From contig JARLHR010000091.1 in NCBI GenBank assembly GCA_031292145.1, positions 1-64,000 on the forward strand: a DNA stretch of 64,000 nt. Reading direction: 5' to 3'. Positions 51,297 to 61,200 of the stretch are shown here, piece after piece. Each line of letters starts with the position of its first letter. The first letter of the stretch is position 1. The position numbers and the translations under genes were made by a program. The stretch is from Clostridium sp. Lineage in GTDB: Bacteria; Bacillota; Clostridia; Clostridiales; Clostridiaceae. The notes below the pieces were generated by a model. It was given only the letters and a program-made list of their open reading frames with translations, was not told where the DNA came from and made no database searches.

Positions 51297-53348
51297 TTAT
51301 TTTGCACCTTCTTTGATTATATTAATTATATCTCTATAGTCTTCATATATCTCGTAATATTCATCATTTAATTCTATTATATTATCCTCTAAATATTCGT
51401 TAGCTTTTTCATTTATATTACTTATAAATGTACCTGCCATCATACCTTCTTGCTTAAAATATAAATTAGACTCTTCGATACTTCTCTTTAACTCTTCGAA
51501 ACCTGCCAAAAATTTAATTTCGCTATCCTTTAAAGAATTAATGAATTTCTCATCCTCATCTACAGCCATGTCTGAAAAACCACTATTCTGTGGCATCTTA
51601 TCGTTAAAATTGTTCTGTTCAGTTGTTATTACTTTCTTCTCAAAATTTTTTACTGTAAATACATCTTCTACTTCTTCATCCTCGTAGCCTTTTTCTCTAA
51701 ATATATCTTGAAGCACTGTACTTTGCTCATTCAACATATTTATCCTGCTTATATCAAAACTAAACTTTTCTTCAGCTTCTTTTTCTTCTTCAAGCTTTGG
51801 AATACTTTCAGTTCCAAAGTTTGTACTATTTTCTTGTACTAGCTGGAATCTATCAGTAATCTTCTTATCATTCTTTTTAGGTTGCATCTCTTCAATTAGT
51901 AACTCTTTTAAACTATCTGGTAAAACATTCTCTTCAACTTTTAATTGCCTCTTTTCACCACTTATTTGACGAACCACATTTTCGCTCATGCGGAATAATG
52001 CTGTAATTTCATCATACATCCTCTCTGCTGGAATATATTTTATAGTCTTCATTTCTGTTTGTATTACTTTTCGTGCCATAACAGCACTTGCAAACAAATA
52101 TCTAGTATATTCCCTTTCTTCTTCCTTAAACCATAACTTAAGTAAATCTTTATTCTCTAACTTATATGTTCTTTGTAACAATGCTATACTTTTCTTGAAA
52201 GTATTATAAATTTTATTTTTATTAGCTGTGAAAAATACAGTCTCCCTATAATTTTGTATATAAGTTTTCCAATAAGAAACAGATATCTTATCCAAGCCAT
52301 TAATATTTTCTGCTATTTTTTCATATATTTTATTGCTATCTGTTGCCATCGTTAAAGCCCATTCTTCTGACAAATCTTTTTCTCCAAGCTCAAATAAAAA
52401 ATCACTAATCCAGTTAGGTAGATATCTCTTAACATTAGGCTGTATTTCCTTATAATTATCATATAATCTTTCAAGCATGCTTACATTAAACGCGGCTTCT
52501 TCATTAAAAGTATAATTAAGCAATTCGTAAGTAAATAAAATGATATAACTTAAATCTGTATTTAAATATTCTCCATTTAAAGCTTTATCTCTCCAATAAA
52601 AATACCACTTTTTTTGATCTTCATCTAAATCCTTAAATGTTGTCCAGTATTTAGACAAAGACTTAAATTCGCATGATATCCCTCTAGTATTCCTATACTG
52701 AAGAGAATCCTTTGCGAATTCAGTATCACTTGTAGAAAAACTTATTTCTATGGAAATACCATTATTAGTGATTCTATTTTTGTGAGGATTTTTTGACTCG
52801 TTTAAAGAATCGATTACGGACTTTGGCGTTCTTATATGTTTATATTTTTGTAAAATAATATTTTCTGCTTTATAAAATAGTTCTGACGAAGCTGCTACTT
52901 CTTTTTTATAAAATGTCTCTTTTCTATTAAATTCAGCAATTTCTTCAATTTTTTTAGGATTCCTACTCTCAATCTCTTGAGAATTAGTTTCTACTTTTTC
53001 GTATGAATCACTATAATAATTATCTTTTTCACTATTATTACCTGTGATATATCCGCTATTTTTAACATTATTTCTCTTATCACTAATCTCACTTAAAACA
53101 TTATTGTTATTATCAATAATAAACTTTTTTTCTTTATTCTTACCATTATCTATTATTTGCTCATCACTAATCCATCTATGTATAAAAAACATATCAATTA
53201 ATCCTAGAAGTGTAGGAATATATGTCCAACAAAATAATAAGTACAATAAGCCTCGTTTATATTTTCCAATATAAAATAAATGAGCTCCAAATCCTCCTAG
53301 AAATAAAGCAAAGAAATAACATAATGTTTTTGATTTTTTTTCAGTCAA
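51297..53348 (-). CDS. TM2 domain / TerB_N / TerB_C-like protein
   Basis: A 683-residue protein that heads the operon. Residues 8-58 are a TM2 domain (two helices: CYFFALFLGGFGAHLFYIG, and GLLYLLFCWTYIPTLLGLID). A polar linker is followed by a TerB_N-type domain (about 180-330) with QKKWYFYWRDKALNGEYLNT and DLSYIILFTYELLNY. A long helical middle leads to a C-terminal region resembling TerB_C (about 520-680), acidic and Glu-rich. TerB domains belong to the Ter stress-response network and were proposed to link membrane sensing to DNA-processing enzymes. Fusion to TM2 places this one at the membrane. Start: TTG after GAGGGGG. Confidence 0.8.
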   Translation of the reverse strand: MTEKKSKTLCYFFALFLGGFGAHLFYIGKYKRGLLYLLFCWTYIPTLLGLIDMFFIHRWISDEQIIDNGKNKEKKFIIDNNNNVLSEISDKRNNVKNSGYITGNNSEKDNYYSDSYEKVETNSQEIESRNPKKIEEIAEFNRKETFYKKEVAASSELFYKAENIILQKYKHIRTPKSVIDSLNESKNPHKNRITNNGISIEISFSTSDTEFAKDSLQYRNTRGISCEFKSLSKYWTTFKDLDEDQKKWYFYWRDKALNGEYLNTDLSYIILFTYELLNYTFNEEAAFNVSMLERLYDNYKEIQPNVKRYLPNWISDFLFELGEKDLSEEWALTMATDSNKIYEKIAENINGLDKISVSYWKTYIQNYRETVFFTANKNKIYNTFKKSIALLQRTYKLENKDLLKLWFKEEEREYTRYLFASAVMARKVIQTEMKTIKYIPAERMYDEITALFRMSENVVRQISGEKRQLKVEENVLPDSLKELLIEEMQPKKNDKKITDRFQLVQENSTNFGTESIPKLEEEKEAEEKFSFDISRINMLNEQSTVLQDIFREKGYEDEEVEDVFTVKNFEKKVITTEQNNFNDKMPQNSGFSDMAVDEDEKFINSLKDSEIKFLAGFEELKRSIEESNLYFKQEGMMAGTFISNINEKANEYLEDNIIELNDEYYEIYEDYRDIINIIKEGAK

Positions 53349-53651
53349 AATTATCCCCCTCTAATTATACTTTGTAGAAATATATTCTCTTCTACATAAT
53401 TATACATTAAAAAACTAAATTAGTAATTATTAATAAATTATATATTTATATACTAATACTACCTTTTTATCTATGATTATATCACAATGTTAGAAGTTTT
53501 TACTAAAATATAACAACATAAATAGCACAGAAAAACAGCCACACCTTACTTATTATACAGATGTGACTTGTCTATGTAGATTTAATTACTATTTCTAACT
53601 TTTATATCTATTGCTTTTTTATTATAAAAACAACATTATTCTATTATTAAT
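53349..53651. other. Intergenic, nothing recognised
   Basis: 303 bp. It should hold the promoter of the TerB operon. On the minus strand near 53530-53560 a short GTGTGGCTG / CAGATGTGAC stretch could form a weak terminator-like hairpin for the gene upstream. Confidence 0.3.
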
Positions 53652-55418
53652 TTACTTACTATGTTCTGAGTCATACGCTTTTTCAGCTTCTTCAGCAGTA
53701 CTGATTTTATTATCTTTCAATACATATACCTCTCTAGTTTTCTTATTAATTAAGAACTTCTCATTAACCTCTTCACCAGCACCATTATATAGTTTATATT
53801 CATAAAATAAACTACCGTTTGCACTGTAATTATCGTTTATTAACTTAAAACTACCAACAAAGTGATTACCACCACCTTGTATTATATGCATAAAAAGTGG
53901 TGCTATTATCTTTGTTACTTCATCATCACTTAATTGTTGACTAGTATCGTTACTTGAAGTCTCATTTACACTATTATTTTGAACTTCTGGTGTACTAATA
54001 TTGGTATTATTTGACTCACTTAAGCCAAGTTCTTTTCTTATTTCTTTATCTAAATCATTATTTACACTATTCACCTTATTTTCTGTTGAAACTACCTCTA
54101 TTTTGCTTTTATTTAGTACATTAAGATTATTATTTGTAAGATCAGTTAATTGGTTAGATAAATCACTAATCTTCTTAGTACCATCTTGTAGTTTATTTTT
54201 TGCATCACTTATTTGAGCCTGCAGAGAGCTAATGCTATTTTTATCACTTTGAGAAACTTGTACATATTCATGCCACTGTTGAGTAAATCCACCATAAGTA
54301 TCTTTTAGCTTAACATCTACCATACCTTTATCATAAACATCCATATTACCCCAACCTTTCGAACTAATAGCCGTGTCATTAGTTATCAAAATAGAATGTG
54401 TATCCGATGGATATTCGCCATAATATCTATTATACGTTGGTAATGCTATTTCATATGATTTATCATCATTTTGTGCAATTACATAAAATCTTATATTGGT
54501 ATAGTTACTTTTAGATTTCCATTCATCTTGTGAAGATGAAATTTCACTTTGAACCTCATTCGCTTTTTTCTCTGCATCATCAATTGATTTTTTGACATTA
54601 TCACTTTCTTTATTGCATGAATCTATTTTAGTATTTATACCTTTTAATTGATTATCTAAATCTGTTATGCTTTTTTGATTATTTTGTTTCTTTTCTAATA
54701 AATCTTGTAAATTAGAAAATATAAAATTACTTCCAAGCTTATCATTATTATATATATTTATTACATTAATAAAATTATCATAATCATTCTTATTATAAAG
54801 TTCCCCAAGAATATTAATAAAACCTCCATCTATTTCTGCACTACTATAGCTTTTTATCATTATTAATAGTTGATTTTTAAAATTATCATCAATATTCTGA
54901 TTATTAATATAATATTTACATAGCGTTGTTGAATCATTAAATTTAATATTATTTTCATTAAATGATTCAACAGTGTACTCTTTTAATTCATTTGATTCTT
55001 TCGAATTATTCATAAAAAGATCATCAAGATACTTAATACCTTCATCATCATTGTTTTTAACTATTTCATCAATTGCTAGTTCAACCAAATCTCTATAATT
55101 ACTCTTTTCATAATTCTTTGAAATATATTGAATTAACTTATTGGAATTTTTATTATTACCATAATACTTTAACCATAAGCGTTGTCCTGTGAAAGAAAAA
55201 TTAAAACATATTATTATTATAAATATTGCTAAACAACTAAATGCAAATGATGTTAGCTTTACATGATTTATTGCAAATTTCACAAATTTGTTGTTACTTA
55301 CCTTTCCCTTAATCTCTAATTTCTCATTTAACTTTAACTTGCAATTTTCAATAAATTCTTCAGTAAATTTTTTTATTAGATCAAAAAAACTTTTAATAAA
55401 CTCCTTTATTCTATTCAT
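53652..55418 (-). CDS. Unknown membrane-anchored coiled-coil protein
   Basis: A 588-residue protein with an amphipathic, charged N-terminus (1-50), one membrane helix (about 53-75) and a large extracytoplasmic part. The latter has a helical region (80-230), a first coiled coil (about 235-290, with LEKKQNNQKSITDLDNQLKG), a compact middle domain (about 295-385), a second coiled coil (about 390-445) and a globular C-terminus that ends in a beta-rich DUF4829-like segment (GSLFYEYKLYNGAGEEVNEK). No enzyme motif seen. Chosen ATG at 55418, six bases after GGGGTG. Its place directly upstream of the TerB operon, in the same direction, may or may not be functional. Confidence 0.65.
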   Translation of the reverse strand: MNRIKEFIKSFFDLIKKFTEEFIENCKLKLNEKLEIKGKVSNNKFVKFAINHVKLTSFAFSCLAIFIIIICFNFSFTGQRLWLKYYGNNKNSNKLIQYISKNYEKSNYRDLVELAIDEIVKNNDDEGIKYLDDLFMNNSKESNELKEYTVESFNENNIKFNDSTTLCKYYINNQNIDDNFKNQLLIMIKSYSSAEIDGGFINILGELYNKNDYDNFINVINIYNNDKLGSNFIFSNLQDLLEKKQNNQKSITDLDNQLKGINTKIDSCNKESDNVKKSIDDAEKKANEVQSEISSSQDEWKSKSNYTNIRFYVIAQNDDKSYEIALPTYNRYYGEYPSDTHSILITNDTAISSKGWGNMDVYDKGMVDVKLKDTYGGFTQQWHEYVQVSQSDKNSISSLQAQISDAKNKLQDGTKKISDLSNQLTDLTNNNLNVLNKSKIEVVSTENKVNSVNNDLDKEIRKELGLSESNNTNISTPEVQNNSVNETSSNDTSQQLSDDEVTKIIAPLFMHIIQGGGNHFVGSFKLINDNYSANGSLFYEYKLYNGAGEEVNEKFLINKKTREVYVLKDNKISTAEEAEKAYDSEHSK

Positions 55419-55612
55419 ATACTGCACCCCTAACCTGATTTATTACCAAATTATACAATATTAATTATATATTGTAATAAATAATTTGTAAATTTATATA
55501 AAATATATACAGTTTTTATATAAATTTCTCATTATTTATCATACCATATTTGCTCCCTATAAGTGAACAGAAATATCCCATTGTTTAGTATAAAATCAAG
55601 TCAGGTGATTAT

Positions 55613-55855
55613 ATGTCAAATAAGTATGTAACTAACTACGTTAAAATAGCACAAAACATAAAAAGATATAGAAAACGATTAGGATTATCTCAGGAGGCAT
55701 TAGCAGAAAAAACATGTATTAGTAGAAGCTATATTAGTAAAATAGAAGCTCCAAACTGCGAAAAATCTTTTTCTGTTGAAACTTTATTTGTAATAGCAGA
55801 TGCTTTGCAAATCCCTGCTTACAAGTTACTTCAATTTAATAATGAAGATATATAA
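55613..55855 (+). CDS. XRE-family transcriptional regulator
   Basis: An 80-residue, single-domain helix-turn-helix protein: IAQNIKRYRKRLGLSQEALAEKTCISRSYISKIE is the XRE/Cro HTH, followed by the usual VETLFVIADALQIPAYKLL helices. SD AGGTGA is close to the ATG, and a terminator follows the stop. It is divergent from the coiled-coil membrane gene and could control it, or the peptide units to its right, where the 11-mer AGAAAATTTTC occurs twice. Confidence 0.9.
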   Translation: MSNKYVTNYVKIAQNIKRYRKRLGLSQEALAEKTCISRSYISKIEAPNCEKSFSVETLFVIADALQIPAYKLLQFNNEDI

Positions 55856-55857
55856 TC

Positions 55858-55898
55858 GTAGCTATTTCTTTGTTAATGAAACTAGCTACAATTTTTTT
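55858..55898 (+). terminator. Terminator of the XRE gene
   Basis: Stem GTAGCTA / TAGCTAC extended by TTTC / GAAAC, then AATTTTTTT. It begins 3 bases after the stop codon. Confidence 0.85.
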
Positions 55899-55980
55899 AT
55901 ATTAAATATTTATTTATATAATTTAGAAACATTGAATTCCTTACTAATACATGGTATTCTCATTATATAAATGAAATGAT

Positions 55981-56071
55981 TAATAAACTGAAGAGGTACA
56001 TATCGTTTTAAACCCCTTCTTCATCAATATAGAAATTACATCAACAATTTCGGCGTTGTTGATGTAATTTT
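55981..56071 (+). ncRNA. Candidate small RNA ending in a perfect hairpin
   Basis: No reading frame of note. A loose stem (GAAGAGG near 55990 against CCTTCTTC near 56015) is followed by a perfect 13-bp stem ATTACATCAACAA / TTGTTGATGTAAT (56035-56068) and TTTTA, an intrinsic-terminator shape. The XRE terminator lies upstream, so this one ends some other transcript. A small RNA is the simplest reading but is not shown. Confidence 0.35.
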
Positions 56072-56170
56072 ACTTAGTTCTTTAAAATATTGTAGCAACT
56101 ACATGTGGAATCATTATATATATTAACTTATCTTACCTTGTTGGATACAATCAATGCGTAAACATAAAAT

Positions 56171-56214
56171 AACCCAGCTAGTCCTATTTATAATGTGGGA
56201 GTGGCTGGGTTTTG
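56171..56214 (+). terminator. Second orphan terminator-like hairpin
   Basis: AACCCAGC / GCTGGGTT (56171-56178 and 56204-56211), with an inner pairing (AGTCC / GGGAGT), then TTTTG. No gene ends here on the plus strand; the only upstream candidate is the preceding small-RNA-like region. Confidence 0.5.
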
Positions 56215-56346
56215 TTATCAATTATCTGAATTACTTAACGATACTTCTTATTTCAAAATTATAAATTTCCTAATCATCTTTTTAGGATGAAATTGAATAA
56301 TTCTTGTTTATTCTGTCCACAATGCTAATATATTAGTTGAAAATAA

Positions 56347-56419
56347 GAAAATTTTCTAATTAATAATGATAATAATAAAGTAATAAAAAATAATAATAAG
56401 GAAACTGAGAAAATTTTCA
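56347..56419. promoter_or_regulatory. Two copies of AGAAAATTTTC upstream of the peptide units
   Basis: AGAAAATTTTCT at 56347-56358 (a perfect palindrome) and AGAAAATTTTCA at 56408-56419, 61 bases apart, just ahead of the first small reading frame. They may be operator sites for the nearby XRE regulator. Pattern-based only. Confidence 0.35.
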
Positions 56420-56457
56420 TGATTTAAAATACTACATTTTTATGAGGAGTGTTTATC

Positions 56458-56511
56458 ATGGAAAACAGTAAAAAAATTACTACCATATTACGAAAAAAAT
56501 ATTCTACATAA
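56458..56511 (+). CDS. 17-residue peptide, first of two similar units
   Basis: ATG with SD GAGGAG (7 bases away) and the short frame MENSKKITTILRKKYST. The sequence ahead of it (TTTTCATGATTTAAA, then the SD and ATCATGGA) is repeated ahead of the next gene 120 bases on, so the two are duplicated expression units. The peptide is basic. It may be a real short peptide or a shortened copy of the neighbour. Confidence 0.4.
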   Translation: MENSKKITTILRKKYST

Positions 56512-56577
56512 TTTATAAAATGGTAGATAAAGGTTTTCATGATTTAAATACAAAATATATTTTAAGGAGTAAAAATC

Positions 56578-56784
56578 ATGGAGCAAAAAAATCAAAAGCA
56601 GCTAAGTACTAAAATGCTAGATTTAGCTGTAAAATCGAAGGAAACAGTTAAAGAATTTATTTCAAATTCATATCCAAGCGATTGGAGTACCCTTTCTGTA
56701 TTAGTATTATCAGTAGTTGGTTTGATGAAACCTAAAAAGGTTACCCATAATAGTATTATACAGATCAACCTGTTTCACTTCTAA
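56578..56784 (+). CDS. Small protein of 68 residues, second unit
   Basis: ATG preceded by AAGGAG, and a strong terminator right after the stop, so it is a real transcription end. The protein starts MEQKNQKQLSTKMLDLAVKS, has a short hydrophobic stretch (STLSVLVLSVVGLM, about 38-51) and a basic end. It could be a small membrane-associated peptide, for example a toxin or a peptide secreted by a dedicated system, but no maturation or immunity gene is adjacent. Function unknown. Confidence 0.5.
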   Translation: MEQKNQKQLSTKMLDLAVKSKETVKEFISNSYPSDWSTLSVLVLSVVGLMKPKKVTHNSIIQINLFHF

Positions 56785-56791
56785 AAAAAAC

Positions 56792-56823
56792 TCAGCCAAA
56801 TAAAAAATTTGGCTGATTTTTTA
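56792..56823 (+). terminator. Terminator of the 68-residue gene
   Basis: Perfect 10-bp arms TCAGCCAAAT / ATTTGGCTGA, 5-base loop, then TTTTTTATTT. Confidence 0.88.
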
Positions 56824-57200
56824 TTTGCAGCAATTTTAGAAGTTTAACATATATTCCAGTATACATATCTGAAATATACGCTAAATTTCTAAGATTTCAA
56901 CTTTAATAAACTAATTAATTTCAATGCACACATTTCCTTACCCTTAAATTCCTTCATGCCGTAATTTTTTTAAGTCTAATTTTATTAAATTACATATACA
57001 TTAGATATAGCATTATAAATATAAATTTAGAAATAAACTAAATTAGCTCACACCTCACTAAGTTCCTTCCGTTATATAAAAAAATATCATTAACTATATA
57101 CCAATAACTTAACCCAGTCAATATTTTATATTATAGATTTTTTCTATATTTCCTTTTGCACCCCTAGTAAATATTTTTTATTTACATTTTCATTACCTCA
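56824..57200. other. Intergenic, nothing recognised
   Basis: About 375 bp of AT-rich sequence at the convergent junction of the 68-residue gene and the gene at 57201. No hairpin clearly placed to end the minus-strand gene. Confidence 0.3.
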
Positions 57201-57815
57201 TTAAAGATAAATTACAGGTTCAATATTATTGTTTTTATACTTTTGTTTACTTTGAACTAATGCTCTTGCAAAAACGCAATCATACTTAGGTTCAATACAA
57301 TACGAAGTTATAAGCACAATAAAAAAACTATCAGAAATATTATGTTTAATCATATCATATTGTTTTCTATACTTCTGAATTTGCTTTATATTTGCATTTA
57401 TAATTTGAGCAAACTCATGATCAGTAGCCAAAACATTATATAACTCTATCGAATTTCTTATTAGTACACCTTCTATTGCTAATTCTTTTCTAAAACAATA
57501 TATAGAGTTATCTAATTTACTCAAAGATTCTACTATTTTTCTTACAGAATCATATTCCCAAATTAGGCTATGAGCCGCAATTTTCTTTAAGTCTTTATAT
57601 GCATCATTTCTCATCTGGACACTATCATCTAATTTTCTAACAAGTTTTCTTAGCTTTCTTCTAGATTTTATTAGATTATTCCCTACTATCTTTTTTAGGA
57701 TCTCATTTTTCTCTTCCCTGGTAATTTCAGTATTAAAAATTTCTAGAAACCTATCACCATCCATTTTACCAAATATATCATATACTTCCTCTTTATTTTT
57801 ATATAACTTTTCCAT
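57201..57815 (-). CDS. Unknown helical protein
   Basis: A 204-residue, almost all-helical, charged cytoplasmic protein. Notable segments are FGKMDGDRFLEIFNTEITREEKNEIL, the basic helix IKSRRKLRKLVRKLDDSVQM, and a C-terminal hydrophobic strand ISDSFFIVLITSYC. No known motif. Start at the ATG at 57815, six bases after AAGGAA; upstream in-frame starts have no SD. Downstream (promoter-distal) of the primase gene and the TGGTTACA cluster, so a part in element replication or its control is possible. Confidence 0.55.
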   Translation of the reverse strand: MEKLYKNKEEVYDIFGKMDGDRFLEIFNTEITREEKNEILKKIVGNNLIKSRRKLRKLVRKLDDSVQMRNDAYKDLKKIAAHSLIWEYDSVRKIVESLSKLDNSIYCFRKELAIEGVLIRNSIELYNVLATDHEFAQIINANIKQIQKYRKQYDMIKHNISDSFFIVLITSYCIEPKYDCVFARALVQSKQKYKNNNIEPVIYL

Positions 57816-57975
57816 AATAATTTCCTTTCTTATTTCAAAAATCATTACAAACTATTAGCAATTACAGTTTCTACTTCAACAAGTACCTTTGCTAATATGG
57901 CCTGTCTAGCTTTTTTCATAGATTTAATGTTTTCCCAATTAAATTATTTTATTTTCATCTCAATTTTGATTACAT

Positions 57976-58231
57976 TGGTTACAATTGGTTACACGCTATA
58001 AAGTTTTTTCCTTTAAAATTCTACGTAAACAATTTTGTAACCAAAAAACCACAATAACCAACTTTTTATAATATATTTCTAGTACTATTACTTTTAAACT
58101 GATAATAAAATATATACCAATCTATAAGAAAAAATACTTTTAATGGTTATTTGGTTACATTTATGTTATCTGCTTGATAATTAACAATCTCGCTGTAACC
58201 ATATCTGTAACCAATTTAACCTCTGTAACCA
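57976..58231. repeat. Cluster of seven exact TGGTTACA octamers
   Basis: TGGTTACA at 57976, 57986 and 58152; its complement TGTAACCA at 58036, 58194, 58206 and 58224. Seven exact copies in 256 bp of otherwise AT-rich intergenic DNA, directly beyond the primase gene. This resembles iterons of a replication origin or a repressor operator array. Three of the copies also fall in a 23-codon minus-strand frame (58161-58232) that would encode repeated MVT/LVT. Confidence 0.7.
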
Positions 58232-58237
58232 TTTTTC

Positions 58238-61200
58238 TTAGAAAAGTATTAAGTCAGTAGTTTTAGCTTCCGTTAGTTTTTCATCACTATGAAGATTTTC
58301 GATTGCAGATCTTTTAATAGGTATAACCCATTTTACTCCTGAGCTTTGCCTAATCTGCTTTGTGTATTTACGTAAGCTCTTATCTTTTATGTCTAAATAA
58401 CCTAGCTCTTTCCACCCTCTTAAAATTGCTTCAGAATCAAAGCCTTCCTCTTCTAAAACCTTCTTTAACACGTTTGGATAAAAGGCTATATACTCCCAAA
58501 AATCCCCTTCATCCCATTTTCCACTCCAACCACCGAATGGTTGTCTACCATGCAATTCTTCTCTTCCTTCAAATGTTTGCTCGTGGGAGTATGCCCAACT
58601 CATAACATATTCTAATGCTGATCTTTCACCAGTAGCATCTTTAGCTTCATCGACTATACTATTCCATAGACTTTCCATTATAGCCTCAACATCCCATTCT
58701 AGGCCTAATGCCCAATTAGCAAGCTTTGAGGTAATATTGATTATAGCTAAATATTCTGATATTCTTCCTGATACTTCACCTGAAAACCTTTCAGCATACT
58801 CTCTTTCTTTTTCTCTAAATTTACTTTTCCAAACCGTCCACTCATCTTTGTGCTCTAATACATATTGAACAAATTTTGGTCCTGCAAATCCAAAATTCTC
58901 CTTTAACTTTATATTTAATCTGTTTACTATTTCTCTCGTTTCATCCGTAGTTTCACCAAATGGTTTACCTAATACCTCAAGTACTCTTGCTCTGGTACCG
59001 GCATCTTTAGTAAAATACACAGCAGGGGTTTCTCCTGTAGATATAAGAACTGTTCTCCAACTTTTGGTTATAGCTAAACTTTTCACATTTGCCCTTCCTC
59101 TGCCTCTACCATTCGCAACGGCATATATAGTTTCCGCTACTGAACTTGGATTTTTGGCTCTCTTTGTATCATCCAATATCAGTGGCAGACAATATAAAAT
59201 AGATGATGCTCGTTCTATCCATACTCTTGTTGCATCCCATGAATTTATAATACAGTTAGCCTGTTTCTCATCTGGATTTCCCCATACTGAAGCACATACT
59301 CTTAGAGCTGTAGTTTTACCGGTACTAGTTCTATTTGCAAGCTCAACAATAAAGTTTGATACTCCTAGAGGTTCTAATAACACTGTGGAGAATGATGAAT
59401 AAAATGCCATTAATACTCTAGGATAACTCTTAATAACATCAATTTCTTTCTTCCATTCTTCATAGGTTCCATTCTTCATAAATCCTTTAGCAATTTGTTC
59501 GTCTCCAGGTGTTTCTCCATGAAATATAATTTTATCTACATTTGTACAATTTCTATCAGTTAATTCATCTTCATTTATATTCATGTTTTTACCACTACTA
59601 TTAACATACGAATTATATAGTAAGAAACCTTTATTTCCTTTATTTCCTTGCCATCCTAAGTGATTGCTTATAAGCGAAGTATTCAATAATCCCTCATTTG
59701 CAGCCTCATATTCGCAAATATATTGAACTATTTCACTTGAATTTCCTGAATTAACAGGAAACCCTTTAGACGACAATATTAATATCTTTCTACTATCACA
59801 TATAATTTCGCGGTCTATAATCTCTTTAAACCAATGTCCACTTTTTTTCCACATAATAGAAACTATCTCTTTGTTTTCTTCAACGTCTCTAAATTTCTTG
59901 TTTATAATAACAGGGCTATATGTTATTTGTGTTTCCCTTACGTTATCATCATAATACTCAACCTTATATACTCCTGAGTCTTTAATAATATAGTTAGAAG
60001 GTATATTCACCTCAATATGTTTCCCATCTTGTCCGATGTCTATTTTCATATATTTATTCTCATTACTTTTGTATCTTTCTACTTCAACTCTCTTGTTTTC
60101 TGTTTTAATTAAGCTATTTAAGTCTTTAATAGATCCTCCTAAACTCTTGATTTTATCCTTTAATCTTGAAAATTCAGCATAGTTATTTCTGCTTATAAAT
60201 GCCAAGGCTTTAACAGCTTCTTTCTCTAGATGTGCACCTACATCGCCATTTTTTAATGCTTCAATTGCTTTATTAACAATTTCCAAGGCTTGATCTAAGT
60301 TCATGATAGTTTGTTTATACCCCAGTACTATAGGACTTGTTATCTTTCCATAGTAAGAACAACTATTACAAAATTCTCCGTTAGTTATCTCGCAAATATT
60401 TTCACAAGTTCTAGGACCAGCTGAGTCACGAGCATGTTCAAGTTTTAACTGAGTCTCTTCCTCTCTATAATTAGGGTAAGGTAAACTCCATTCATGACAT
60501 AATACCTCTCCATTTTCACAAAACACTAGAATACTAAATGAAGCATACCAAGGTTGCTCTGGAAGAATTCTCGCACTATCATGACAGTATTTCATAAACT
60601 TACATTTTGCCATAATAAGTTCTATATTAGCGGATTTAAAATCTTGTTCATCAGTTTTCTTACTTAAATTTTGAGTAATTTCTTTTGGTTTTACAAAACT
60701 TTCAAAATCTTCTACTGTATATCTATCCTCTGGATATTCTTCGTATATAGTGACAGGTATTGGATTACTTGGATCTTTAAGATTATAGGTTCCTGCAAGT
60801 CTCAACATCCTCATGAGGTCTCCTGTTTGGTCTAGATTCCACCCATTCTCCTTACCTAATTGTCTAACATATTCCTGAAACCCCTTACTTAATTTTTCAG
60901 CCTTATCTCTATCTATATTATCTCTAAACATCCACATCTCTTTGAAGAGATAATACACATGAAATCCATGCCCAGACTCTACAATATAGGTAGGCTTTAT
61001 TGGTAAGGATTTAACAAATCTTATTGCTTCTTCTTTAGTAGGTAAGTTTTCTTTAGCATGATTAGAATCCTTATAATCTATATCTAACCATAACCCTGGA
61101 ATACAAAGCGTAGTTTCTTTAAACCCTCGACCATAATATTTTTTAGTACTTTCTTTATTTTTTTCTCTCCACAATGCAATTGCTTCTTCCATGTCTTGTG

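Noticed and set aside
47804..53348. Full BREX system
   Set aside because: Only BrxD-like and helicase genes are present; no methylase, PglZ-type phosphatase, BrxC, BrxA or BrxB in the window.
58161..58232. 23-codon minus-strand frame after the primase gene
   Set aside because: Its repeated Val-Thr comes from the octamer cluster; no clear SD, so the repeat reading is simpler. Kept only as an alternative.
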